A stretch of DNA of 12,219 bases. Source: Rhodopirellula sp. Its GTDB lineage: Bacteria; Planctomycetota; Planctomycetia; Pirellulales; Pirellulaceae. Shown here in pieces: positions 1 to 8,475 of the stretch. How positions within the stretch are numbered: the stretch's first letter is position 1; every line of letters begins with the position of its first letter. Made by a program: the position numbers and the translations under genes. Where the stretch lies: positions 4,409 through 16,627 of the forward strand of contig PAXU01000033.1 of assembly GCA_002714565.1 (NCBI GenBank), in the 5' to 3' direction. A model generated the notes under the pieces. The model was not told where the DNA came from. It did not search any database and saw only the letters and a list, made by a program, of their open reading frames with translations.

Positions 1-1198
1 GATCAATTTGTTCGGCACCTCTCAGGATTCGCACCTGTACACAACCACCGCGATCAACGCTTTTATCAATACCTACGGATGCTGAAAAAGTAGTGGCACC
101 CATCGGCATTGCGAAAGAGATTTCGCTGTATGAATGGCTTCCCACCCCAAAATCGGCTACCGCCGTACCACTGGCCAGTATGCGATTACGAATGGAACGG
201 TCTCTTTGCCACCGCCACACAAATCCGGTAGCACTACTTTCTGCAAGTGTTCTAGCAGGCAGCATCGACAGTGCGATTTGGTTGTGCTCGCGAAAACTGA
301 TCATGGCAATTTGAGCGAAATTGACGCGAATGATGTCGAGAGCCCATGTGGGCTGGACTCCGTGGTGTGGCATGCCGTTGACCGATCGCTCCGGGACTAG
401 CATCGCTTCACGGAACGTAAGAACCGCTCCATCATCCGTCGTGATTCGCCCCAGACGACTGTCTGGAGTCGGGCACGGCGCAAGTAGGTCATCAAGGATG
501 GCTGCTTCGGAGGTCAGGATGCTTTCTGCCGCCGGATAGAATTCAGCCACCTCGTTCCAGGCGGCACTCTCGTTTGCTTCATCATTCAACACGCGAACCC
601 CTGAAGCGGTAAACCGATGTCGAGTGAACGGTACGACGCGGCCGTCAATGAGCACTAATTGTCCCGGCCGCAAATCGCCATTTGTTGTTTCAGCCAGAAC
701 AATTCGACGGATACGGTCGAATCGAATCCTCACCGTGCCTTCCTGTGCCAGCCAGCTGTGTACCGATCCACCGAGAGATACGACGGCGTGTTCGGGTGTA
801 TTCGTATGTGGGCTTTCTTCCACTACCTCTAGCACTTTACCGGGCAGCACATCCCCGTTTGTTAATTCGATGTAAGGCGCTGCTAAGGGTTTGATTTCAT
901 TGATGGTGAGGTTCTGAAAAAAGCGGATTGGGTTGGCCGGATCGGCCAATGCACGCCCATCAAGGTCTGGATTCTTTCCGAGACCATCCCAGTTTCGAAT
1001 GGCTTTACCTGCAAAGACTTCGTTGTTCTTGAAGACCACGCGAAACAACTGGTCATCCTGACCAAGAGCAGAAGAGCTAAACGACAACAACAGCAGGCTC
1101 AACAATAAGCCACAACAAAGCACCGGTTGAGCCGCGCGTTCTTTTCGAGAAACAGTTTTCACATTTTGTGAGAGTATGCGGGACATGACAGGTTTCAT
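1..1198 (-). CDS. Secreted NPCBM-domain protein, C-terminus cut by window edge
   Basis: The minus frame is open from an ATG at 1198-1196 to the left edge, giving 399 residues without a stop. Residues 1-46 look like a Sec signal peptide: a basic start, a Leu-rich core around 26-40 and a likely cut after SSALG (46). Residues about 51-303 are beta-rich, with several 'DG/NG..L' segments that look like degenerate repeats (around 52, 109, 180, 251). From about residue 355 the sequence (GSHSYSEISF, then FSASVGID at 371-378) matches the start of an NPCBM domain, a galactose-binding-like fold linked to carbohydrate binding. That domain runs off the window. The start overlaps the stop of the 1541-residue gene as TGATG and has no Shine-Dalgarno of its own, so translation is probably coupled. 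An in-frame ATG at residue 5 is an alternative start. What it binds is unknown; it may carry further domains beyond the edge. Confidence 0.85.
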   Translation of the reverse strand, partial: MKPVMSRILSQNVKTVSRKERAAQPVLCCGLLLSLLLLSFSSSALGQDDQLFRVVFKNNEVFAGKAIRNWDGLGKNPDLDGRALADPANPIRFFQNLTINEIKPLAAPYIELTNGDVLPGKVLEVVEESPHTNTPEHAVVSLGGSVHSWLAQEGTVRIRFDRIRRIVLAETTNGDLRPGQLVLIDGRVVPFTRHRFTASGVRVLNDEANESAAWNEVAEFYPAAESILTSEAAILDDLLAPCPTPDSRLGRITTDDGAVLTFREAMLVPERSVNGMPHHGVQPTWALDIIRVNFAQIAMISFREHNQIALSMLPARTLAESSATGFVWRWQRDRSIRNRILASGTAVADFGVGSHSYSEISFAMPMGATTFSASVGIDKSVDRGGCVQVRILRGAEQID

Positions 1199-4100
1199 CA
1201 TTTTGGGTGAATGCGAAGCACCTGTACTTTACGGGCGCTTACATTGAAATTGGAAAATGCAATGATCTGGTCACCGTGGACAAAGCAGCGCTCCACGTCA
1301 AAGTATGTTTCGTTTCCTTCAATCGGCGAACGGTGAATCAACTGGCCTGAGTTTGGATGAATCCATCGAACATCCCGATGTTTGTCCGATGGCGGAATCG
1401 TTGCATCGGTCGGCGGTGTGAGCATCGCGGCAACAACGTAGTCATCGGAGACCCCAACAGAGCCCGGCCGCGTCCGGCAGCCATAGAACCAGCTTGGCTT
1501 CCCGGTTTCCGCGTTAATCGCAAGGATGCCATGCGTGGTAGTCACGATCACGTTATCACCGGAGACGCCGGCTACTGCACGGAGGTTCGGCTGCCACTGA
1601 ACCCAGTGTATGCGACCAGTACGTGGATCCAAACGCGTGACACCGGCAAACCCAGGCGATGAAACCACAATGCTCTCATTCCAGACGATGGGATTTGAGA
1701 CGACGAAGTCATCGTGAATTCCAAGATCAGTATTCTTCGGGGTAGTTGGCAGTACACGCGTCCAAAGCATGGTGCCGGTGGTCGAAACCCCATAAACAGC
1801 TCGATTAGCGTGCAATACGATTACGTTCTCGGCCAGATACGCCTGGCAGGTTTTGAATAACTCAGTGGAGATTTGAAACTGAAGCACTCGCTGAGAGGAC
1901 AGGATTTCACCGTCGGTCGAAGCAACCTCGACGAGGTCTACAATCCCATAGTTAGTTCGATCGGGCTTCAACACAAAGGCATAAATGGATTTCCCAACCA
2001 CGATTGGGTCGGCGAAGGGCATGCCATCAATGGGTTTTTTCCATTCGACAGCACCACTCGTCCGATTGATCATCATCCACTGGAATTGTTTTTCGAACAG
2101 CATTGGAACGAAGATCTTATCGCCAGTCAGAGCTGGCCGTGGTGGCCGTGAGTATTCGGTGGGCAGCTGATAGCCATCACCTTTAACTTCCCAAAGTGCT
2201 GCGTTGGTTTCCGCATGAATGGCCTTTAACCAACCGTGTTCGTGGATGAGAAGAAGGCTATCATCTTTTATCGTGGTGAATTCTCGGATTCGATGAGGGT
2301 GCCCGTTTAAACTTGGCAGCAATGTCAATTCGAGTGAGCGTGTAATCGTTCGGTCATTCGGATTGTGCTGTACAGCCGCTGCTGTTGGCGTAACGACGGC
2401 GTTTTCCTTTACCAAAGTGTCGATGAAAGCCTTGTAATCCGCTGCTGATTGTTCGCCAGCTGGAGTAACCACCGGCCCGCTCAGCGAATATGTTGATTGT
2501 CGGCCGGTCATCGCCATCGCGAGCATCTGCTTAGCCATCAGGTCATTTGATTGGCCGCCAGGTTGCGATAAGGCCAATGCGTATAGACGGCTCGCTTCAA
2601 CAAACTGACCAGCGGAAAGCGCTTGGTCACCAAGCATCGTAGTAGCACGATTTGCTCCATCTGTGCCGGGGAATTGCATAGCTACGGCCCCAAGCGACTC
2701 ACTGTCCTGTGCATCGAGCGCTTGTGTCAGACGCAACATGGCGAGATCGCTGTTTTGCGTCCGAATGATATCGGCCAGCTCCTGATTTTGAGCAACCTGA
2801 TCTGCGTAGTAGACCGAGGCATCTTGATAGAGAGTCAGGGAAGAATCAACCGGCAGCACTCCTTCGGGTGCATCGCGATTAGTCATCATTGCCAGTGCGG
2901 TGTTCCAGTCATCAGACTCTATAGCTTGCCGTAACTCACTAACAGAACTAGCGGACTCGCGGTCGGTTGTTACAACCTCGCGATGCTCATCCATCAATTG
3001 CGGTAGATCTTCTACTTCCGGGACGTCTTCCAAATTGCCAGCAGCAAGCCCATGTAGCCACCGGACAAAACGCCACACATGCCCAGGCTGATTAAACGTC
3101 TGGGCGCCGGTTTCCGACATCGACAGGAACTCGTATTCACGAGCGATTTCGTGAATTTCGGACCATTCACCTTTTTGATACATGTCAAACAGCACAAGCA
3201 TCGTGAGAAGCGGCGGCGCAATGGGCAAGTTGTTGTATTCAGCACCGCCAGGCCCGACATCAATGCGATACCAGTCGTAAAGCAGCTTCTCCAATTCATC
3301 TACACGTGACTCGGTCCAGAGCCTTGAAGCATATAGGTCAAACATGCGATGCAAGTTCGACCAGGAGTGATCCAGAGTATCTGTTCGGCGAAGCATCATA
3401 CGTTGCGGCAGATAGAGTAAGGCCCGCCGAAGCAAGTCATGGTCGTCGTGTGTTTCGACGGCGTGCTTGAGCAAGCGGATCGCGGCGTCCTGGCGCATGA
3501 GTGGAGTGGATTCGCTATGTAGCACCTTTGCATAACACGCCAGTTGCCACTTCCAGGCCGGAATGGACTCCGGGCGTTTGGCGAGCAGCGGCTCGATCGC
3601 CACGTCAGCACTCGCTGCGGTAGACTTACGTTCGGCTAATTCTGGGATTGGCGGGACTTCGTTAACAGGCAATGCAAACGCGAGCTGCTCCAGTTCATTT
3701 TTGTTGATTGCCAAAATGGAGTCGATTTTTACGGAACGAATACCAGGGCCGTTGTATCCAACAACAGCAATGCTGGTTTGATTCCGTAGCGGCAGTTGTG
3801 GATTAAGCGTTTCCTGATGCAGCGGGATCCACCGCTCACCGTCGTTGCTAAAGCTGATATTGATATAGCTGTCCGCGTAAAGTGCTTTCCACCAGATAGA
3901 GTCATCGGCTAGGATGCCGTCAAGATACTTGGTGTTTGTAAGCGTACGATCGACGGGATTGATGCAAATAACGCTTTGGTCGCCAACGTCTGTGGCAAAA
4001 TAGCTGAGCCACATATCGCTTTGCGGATGCAGGAACCCAACACCGGTATTCGGTTGAAGATCTTTCATCTCGATAAGGATCTCCGTTGTTCCATCGAGAT

Positions 4101-5823
4101 TTACGACGGTTTCAGCCCGAAATGGCCCAGCACCTTCTTCACGCACCACATTCAGCGTGCCATCAGCATTCTTATTAATAGCTGCCTTGGTCGCCTCATC
4201 GGTGTATTGCAGCTTCCAGCCGCGTTTCGCCGCATTATTCCTTGGAGCTTCCGGGATCGTTGTTGCAAACGGTGAGGTCAGATTGTCCAAAGGGGGCAAT
4301 CGAATTGGTTCAAAGTGTCGAAGACGGGATTGTGTTTGTAATGTAATTGCACCGGGCGGCGACTTCATCGGTAACGCAACCAATGGAATATTACCGCGTG
4401 CGATGACAAGGTGTCCGTCCTGATACCGCAAGTCTAATGTGCTTCGAAACGTGCGATTCCAGAGGAACTGGTCGACAACGGTTTGCACCTTCACCTGATC
4501 GGGCATGTCAGCTGCAATGTTTGCCCCGTACAGGTACAGCCCTGCTAGCCCCTCAGCGGCATCAGGTGTCTCATCCGTTCGCAAGGCGCTCGCAGGAATC
4601 AGCTCACGGACCATTTCCAATTCAGGAGCTTCCCACTCCAACTGGATGCCGGCACTTCCCTGGTCGCTGAAGAACTCGACGACGATTTGCTTTTGACCCG
4701 CCTCAAGATCAACCATGCCGTTTGCTTCAAAGGCATCACCAACTTGCCAGCGGTCGATGACGACCTGACTATTTATATACAAACGCAATCCGTCATCAGC
4801 TTGTGCGTGAAATGTGTACTTGCCGTCCTTGGGAATATTGATCATTCCTGTCCAGCGTACGGCGAAGAAGTCAGAGTCAATTTCGGTGTCATTAACGATG
4901 ATCGGATCGTCCTGCCAGTCAAACTGTATGATCGGATCGACACGTTCTTGCACCATCATGCGCCGCAGCCTTGGTGCAATTCCAGCGGGCATCGCTTCTA
5001 CTGCCGCAGGTGGCGAGATCGGACGATACGATGACAGCCTGAGCTGAGGCGATTCATATTCAAGCTCTAGATGTTCGCCCGGATTGTCGAAAGCGATGTT
5101 TAATGACCGCAAATCGGAGAAGCGCAATCGCAGTGACGTACCATCGTCCCGCAATCCCGGCAATCGAAATTTTCCAGACAGATCGTAGTATTGAACGACG
5201 CCGTCCACGGCACCTGGAGTGACAGTGATCCCGTCAAAGACGTCCGGGATGGCCAGCCGTTTTAACTGCTCAACCCAGTCAAATTCACCTCGCGATGCCT
5301 TGTCGTCCAGCAGCTCCCACGGAGGAGAAATGGCCATAGCAGGTATGGTTGGATGTCCTTCCGCAGACGAAGGCACATCTTGTTGCGGCTCGGTGTCTTC
5401 AGTCTGCACAACCTCGGCAGTTCCGTCGTCCGACTCCGGATCGACCTCATCATCACTGGTCGAAAGGTTTGTTGAGCCAATCGTATCGACGCCATCTTCT
5501 TCTGGTGTTTGTATGAAAATGGCCCCGGCAGCTCCGATGCCAATTAGAACGAGTACGCTGAGTACGGAAACGATCCAGCCAGTGTTCTTTGCCGACGGGC
5601 GAGACTTAACAAAAACATCGAGCCATTCAAGCAGCTCATCAATGCCGTCGTTTTCAAGCTCAATAGCTAAGACTTCAATTTGCTGAGCTTCCATTTCACG
5701 GACAGCTTCAGCGAACAGATTCGGCCGTTCTTTAATTGCGGTCTCAAGAAGCTCAAGCTGTTGATCGCTTAAGTCGTCTCCCAGACGATCCAGAAGAAAC
5801 TCGATAATTGAATTGGAATCCAT
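1198..5823 (-). CDS. Membrane-anchored PA14 / LamG-like / PQQ-propeller protein, 1541 aa
   Basis: Visible architecture: residues 1-75, an acidic helical cytoplasmic region resembling the helices of planctomycete anti-sigma/FecR-type proteins (LLDRLGDDLSDQQLELLE); one membrane span at about 82-104; an Asp/Glu-rich linker to about 155; a beta-rich part at 185-270; a PA14-type domain at about 300-412 (KDGKYTFHAQADDGLRLYI at 332-350); a DUF1583/concanavalin-like part at about 420-705 (SFSNDGERWIPL at 657-668); a helical, TPR-like stretch at about 755-1110; and a PQQ-type propeller from about 1180 to the end, with blade motifs such as AIHAETNAALW, GILAINAETGKPSW and RLDPRTGRIHW. The bulk should lie in the periplasm (planctomycete paryphoplasm). 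It shows no enzymatic motif, so a binding, scaffolding or sensing role is inferred. No ECF sigma gene lies beside it. The ATG at 5823 lacks a clear Shine-Dalgarno. It is the first gene of a pair with the NPCBM gene. Domain names are from recognition and the DUF assignment is tentative. Confidence 0.9.
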   Translation of the reverse strand: MDSNSIIEFLLDRLGDDLSDQQLELLETAIKERPNLFAEAVREMEAQQIEVLAIELENDGIDELLEWLDVFVKSRPSAKNTGWIVSVLSVLVLIGIGAAGAIFIQTPEEDGVDTIGSTNLSTSDDEVDPESDDGTAEVVQTEDTEPQQDVPSSAEGHPTIPAMAISPPWELLDDKASRGEFDWVEQLKRLAIPDVFDGITVTPGAVDGVVQYYDLSGKFRLPGLRDDGTSLRLRFSDLRSLNIAFDNPGEHLELEYESPQLRLSSYRPISPPAAVEAMPAGIAPRLRRMMVQERVDPIIQFDWQDDPIIVNDTEIDSDFFAVRWTGMINIPKDGKYTFHAQADDGLRLYINSQVVIDRWQVGDAFEANGMVDLEAGQKQIVVEFFSDQGSAGIQLEWEAPELEMVRELIPASALRTDETPDAAEGLAGLYLYGANIAADMPDQVKVQTVVDQFLWNRTFRSTLDLRYQDGHLVIARGNIPLVALPMKSPPGAITLQTQSRLRHFEPIRLPPLDNLTSPFATTIPEAPRNNAAKRGWKLQYTDEATKAAINKNADGTLNVVREEGAGPFRAETVVNLDGTTEILIEMKDLQPNTGVGFLHPQSDMWLSYFATDVGDQSVICINPVDRTLTNTKYLDGILADDSIWWKALYADSYINISFSNDGERWIPLHQETLNPQLPLRNQTSIAVVGYNGPGIRSVKIDSILAINKNELEQLAFALPVNEVPPIPELAERKSTAASADVAIEPLLAKRPESIPAWKWQLACYAKVLHSESTPLMRQDAAIRLLKHAVETHDDHDLLRRALLYLPQRMMLRRTDTLDHSWSNLHRMFDLYASRLWTESRVDELEKLLYDWYRIDVGPGGAEYNNLPIAPPLLTMLVLFDMYQKGEWSEIHEIAREYEFLSMSETGAQTFNQPGHVWRFVRWLHGLAAGNLEDVPEVEDLPQLMDEHREVVTTDRESASSVSELRQAIESDDWNTALAMMTNRDAPEGVLPVDSSLTLYQDASVYYADQVAQNQELADIIRTQNSDLAMLRLTQALDAQDSESLGAVAMQFPGTDGANRATTMLGDQALSAGQFVEASRLYALALSQPGGQSNDLMAKQMLAMAMTGRQSTYSLSGPVVTPAGEQSAADYKAFIDTLVKENAVVTPTAAAVQHNPNDRTITRSLELTLLPSLNGHPHRIREFTTIKDDSLLLIHEHGWLKAIHAETNAALWEVKGDGYQLPTEYSRPPRPALTGDKIFVPMLFEKQFQWMMINRTSGAVEWKKPIDGMPFADPIVVGKSIYAFVLKPDRTNYGIVDLVEVASTDGEILSSQRVLQFQISTELFKTCQAYLAENVIVLHANRAVYGVSTTGTMLWTRVLPTTPKNTDLGIHDDFVVSNPIVWNESIVVSSPGFAGVTRLDPRTGRIHWVQWQPNLRAVAGVSGDNVIVTTTHGILAINAETGKPSWFYGCRTRPGSVGVSDDYVVAAMLTPPTDATIPPSDKHRDVRWIHPNSGQLIHRSPIEGNETYFDVERCFVHGDQIIAFSNFNVSARKVQVLRIHPK

Positions 5824-5972
5824 GGTCTTTTTAACGGCGATGGTTTGTTCGGCTCAGAGTTGATGCGACGCACGTATTTTACGTGAATCCGAAGTCACAT
5901 GCGCGTAGATTCGCCTCAAGACATGAACATGATAGCCTTAGATTACGAGTTACGAGCAAGGATGCGGCGAGG
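5824..5972. other. 149-bp intergenic gap, possible promoter of the PA14/PQQ gene
   Basis: This gap separates the phosphoesterase stop from the start of the PA14/PQQ gene on the same strand. It is much wider than the spacings in the units on either side, which suggests that the large gene and its NPCBM partner have their own promoter. It contains the perfect palindrome described at 5871-5885. I saw no GC-rich hairpin followed by a T-run that would act as a terminator for the phosphoesterase, and no small gene. Confidence 0.5.
5871..5885 (-). promoter_or_regulatory. Palindrome CACGTA-N3-TACGTG enclosing a -10-like TAAAAT
   Basis: Two perfect 6-bp arms flank a 3-base spacer, 48-62 bases upstream of the PA14/PQQ start. 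Read on the minus strand, the centre spells TAAAAT (5881-5876), one mismatch from the sigma-70 -10 consensus. No convincing -35 hexamer lies 16-18 bases further upstream. The sequence shows the symmetry. An operator overlapping the promoter core is an inference; a chance palindrome is possible. Confidence 0.35.
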
Positions 5973-7559
5973 TTACTTGGAGCCAGTCACTCGCAAAACA
6001 CGCTCCGCCGTATATTGGCTACCATTTTCAAGCTCGACGAGAACGGTAATTAAATAAGTCCCAGCGGATAAATCCGCAGGCACTGACGAGTGCCAAAGAT
6101 GTGCGGTCGTACGAGGGGCAGGCAGTGCCATCCAGCGCTCGCCATCGCTGATTTTGGCCAACGCAGCAGTTTCCCGGTCATAAACCTGCTGGTAAACAGG
6201 GTCTACACCGGCCTTTTGATCCATGGATACAGTGCCAAGGCTCTCACCCTTAGTGCTGAGATTTAGCTGTACCTTGCTCTTTTCATTGCCGTTATAGATG
6301 TTTGCAATGATTTTCAGATCAGCCAGTTGATCCTGCGAAACTTCATCCGGTGCGTACACGTGTAACTGTCGGTCTGCCGGAAGACTTGCGGCTTTGTAGT
6401 CGATCGAATAACGTTGTCCGTCAAACGTGACAATCGTGTAACCATTCGGCACCCCATCCTTCATGGTCGTGTGCGGGATTTGCCGCTCGTCTTTTATGCC
6501 ACCCCACCAACTACCGCTAGCGGTCACATTGATCATGTGGTGATGCGGCTCTTCACCTTGCCATCCACCTTCTTCACCAATGAACCGATGTTCATGGTAG
6601 TGAGTATGACCGGAGACAGAAAAAGTATATGGCCGTCGTTCAATCAAACGAAATATACCTTCACGCTCCTCCATAGATTCGATCGGGATGTGCATTAACA
6701 GGACAACCAGTTTGTTGCGAGGAACGCGAGCGAGGTCATTGCGGATGAACGCCACCTGGTCTTTTCCAAGTGAGTTTTTATAACTGGGCCGATTGTTCTC
6801 CTTGTCCTGATACCACGAAATGTTGTCCAACGCCAAAAAGTGCACCCTTCCATAGTCGAAGGAGTAATACGATGGCCCATATACACGCTCAAAAGTCTCA
6901 TCGCTCAGTTCATCGGTTTCTGCTTCACGGTTCACATCGTGATTGCCGATGATGTTGTACCACGGAATTCCCAAAAGCGCGATCGCCGCATTTTGTGATT
7001 CAAACAGCTCGAGGCCATCGAATGTGATGTCACCAAGAGTCACTCCAAACGACGCATCGGTGCCCACCAGGTCTTCAACGATATCGTGTGTAACGTAGTC
7101 TACTTCTGTCTGACTGCGAGGTTGTGGGTCTGCAAACAAGACAGCCTTAAACAGCTTTGGCTCCTGCTGGCTGTACAAGGGAAAGTCGATGGATTCTGGA
7201 AGTGGTCCGGTTGGTGCGACGCCGGGATACCTGAAGTGGTCAGGCGAGCCATTCGGCTTGTGGATGTAATGGAAGCGAGGAAGGCGATTTTCGTTGAGCG
7301 GGCAAGCCCATCCTTCCGGCTTAATGACAAAAACGATTGTGTCATCTGTTACAGAAACTCGATAGCGACCATTTCTATCGGTCTCAACTACGTCCCGGCC
7401 GTTGGAGACACCGACACCTTTGAGCAAGCGTTCACCGGTGTCATAAACACCATTAGAGTTTGCATCATGAAAGACACGACCAGTGGCAAATTGTTTCTCG
7501 GCAAGAAGCGATGTGGAAAGGCTGAATGAAAGAACGAGAGCCGCAAAAAGGATCTTCAT
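5973..7559 (-). CDS. Secreted calcineurin-like metallophosphoesterase
   Basis: I chose the ATG at 7559 (528 residues). It begins directly with a Sec signal peptide (MKILFAALVLSFSLSTSLLA) and leaves a 31-bp gap to the upstream gene. A start at 7625 would add 22 polar residues and overlap that gene. Residues about 25-75 form an N-terminal beta-domain with a DANSNGVYDTGE motif, as in SdrD-B/MetallophosN modules. The catalytic domain follows: FADPQ (Asp144), LGD (Asp177), GNHD (205-208), MHIP (His290) and GHTH (317-320), the five metal-ligand blocks of the calcineurin-like superfamily. The first block has D-x-Q in place of D-x-H, as in ADPRibase-Mn-like members. The last 120 or so residues look like the C-terminal MetallophosC domain. 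It should hydrolyse a phosphoester or pyrophosphate outside the cytoplasm; the substrate is unknown. It is the last gene of a three-gene unit. Confidence 0.9.
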   Translation of the reverse strand: MKILFAALVLSFSLSTSLLAEKQFATGRVFHDANSNGVYDTGERLLKGVGVSNGRDVVETDRNGRYRVSVTDDTIVFVIKPEGWACPLNENRLPRFHYIHKPNGSPDHFRYPGVAPTGPLPESIDFPLYSQQEPKLFKAVLFADPQPRSQTEVDYVTHDIVEDLVGTDASFGVTLGDITFDGLELFESQNAAIALLGIPWYNIIGNHDVNREAETDELSDETFERVYGPSYYSFDYGRVHFLALDNISWYQDKENNRPSYKNSLGKDQVAFIRNDLARVPRNKLVVLLMHIPIESMEEREGIFRLIERRPYTFSVSGHTHYHEHRFIGEEGGWQGEEPHHHMINVTASGSWWGGIKDERQIPHTTMKDGVPNGYTIVTFDGQRYSIDYKAASLPADRQLHVYAPDEVSQDQLADLKIIANIYNGNEKSKVQLNLSTKGESLGTVSMDQKAGVDPVYQQVYDRETAALAKISDGERWMALPAPRTTAHLWHSSVPADLSAGTYLITVLVELENGSQYTAERVLRVTGSK

Positions 7560-7590
7560 AGTTTGGTCCGCTTGATTGACGATATTGCTA

Positions 7591-8475
7591 CTAGTTGGGA
7601 GGGATTTGGATCGTAGGTTTGCCACGCAGGTACTTTAGACTCCTGAGAAACCGGTCCATTTCGTAAACAGTCTTTTCGTAACAGGCGTTGCCTCGCCCGG
7701 GGTTAAAGAACCCATGGCCTTCACCCTTGTATAGTCGAAGCTCACAACGATTGCCCGCAGATTCCATAACAGATTTATATTTTTCCGCAGTGCTTACAGG
7801 GATCAGATTATCATTTGTTCCCATAAATACAATGGTTGGCGGATTTCCTTGCGAAATGTTGTGTAGTGGTGAGATTTCTTTGTAGCGTTCTTTCACACGT
7901 TCATGCCCGTATCCATCTGGGCCATTGTCATAGACCGGGTTAAACAAAAGCAGAGCATTTGGCTTGCTACTTATCGAGCCATCCTCACTTGGCTCATCAA
8001 GACCGGCGATTACTCCAGTTGCCGCGGCGACATGCCCACCGGCAGATCCGCCACCGGCAGCAAGCCGATTTGGATCGATACCCAGCTCCGCACTGTTAGA
8101 ACGGAGCCAGCGGACAACACTCTTGCCATCCGCAACACATTCAAACGGAGTAGTATTCTGTCGTGTCTTCACTCGATAGTCGGCGACTGCTGCTACCATG
8201 CCGCGAGATGCTAAGTACTTCGCATGCGGCACGAATTGGTTGACCGTGCCACCGTTCCATGAGCCACCAAAGAAGAATACGGCAGCGGGGCTGCGATCCT
8301 TTTGTTTGTTGTGCCCCTCGGGGAAAAAGAGGTGAACATATAAATCCGTCTCACTTGCTCGCTTGTAAATGTGAGACTCCGCGCCAGCGACCTCTGTGAT
8401 CTGAGGCTCGGCCGCCACAATCGTCGGTGATGAAACCAACGCGGCCATTAGGAGGAACATAGAAATAGACTTCAT
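7591..8475 (-). CDS. Secreted alpha/beta-hydrolase (esterase/acetylesterase-like)
   Basis: I chose the ATG at 8475 (294 residues). It starts a good Sec signal peptide (MKSISMFLLMAALVSSPTIVAA), has AGGA at 8484-8481 five bases upstream, and overlaps the upstream stop as ATGA. A start at 8517 would bury the signal. The catalytic set is clear: an oxyanion-hole strand FFFGGSWNGG (residues 67-76), the nucleophile in GGGSAGG (Ser144), an acid in GTNDNLIP (Asp222) and His254 in GEGHGFF. This matches the dienelactone-hydrolase/acetylesterase branch of the superfamily common in planctomycetes, where many members are thought to remove acyl groups from polysaccharides. The first oxyanion residue is Phe where related HGG-type esterases have His. 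The substrate cannot be read from the sequence. It sits between an isochorismatase-like gene and a phosphoesterase. Confidence 0.9.
   Translation of the reverse strand: MKSISMFLLMAALVSSPTIVAAEPQITEVAGAESHIYKRASETDLYVHLFFPEGHNKQKDRSPAAVFFFGGSWNGGTVNQFVPHAKYLASRGMVAAVADYRVKTRQNTTPFECVADGKSVVRWLRSNSAELGIDPNRLAAGGGSAGGHVAAATGVIAGLDEPSEDGSISSKPNALLLFNPVYDNGPDGYGHERVKERYKEISPLHNISQGNPPTIVFMGTNDNLIPVSTAEKYKSVMESAGNRCELRLYKGEGHGFFNPGRGNACYEKTVYEMDRFLRSLKYLRGKPTIQIPPN

Noticed and set aside
93..875. Several plus-strand open frames of 70-90 residues
   Set aside because: They lie antisense to a continuous 399-codon minus frame with a signal peptide and an NPCBM domain. Their products are Ser/Arg/Cys-rich and show no domain.
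5219..5686. 155-residue plus-strand open frame rich in Ser
   Set aside because: It is the complement of the acidic linker and membrane region of the PA14/PQQ gene. Asp/Glu-rich coding sequence gives Ser-rich antisense translation.
7086..7529. 147-residue plus-strand open frame
   Set aside because: It is antisense to the catalytic part of the phosphoesterase, which has all its metal motifs in the minus frame.
7560..7625. Upstream start that would lengthen the phosphoesterase by 22 residues
   Set aside because: It overlaps the end of the esterase gene and puts polar residues before a clean signal peptide. The ATG at 7559 is better.
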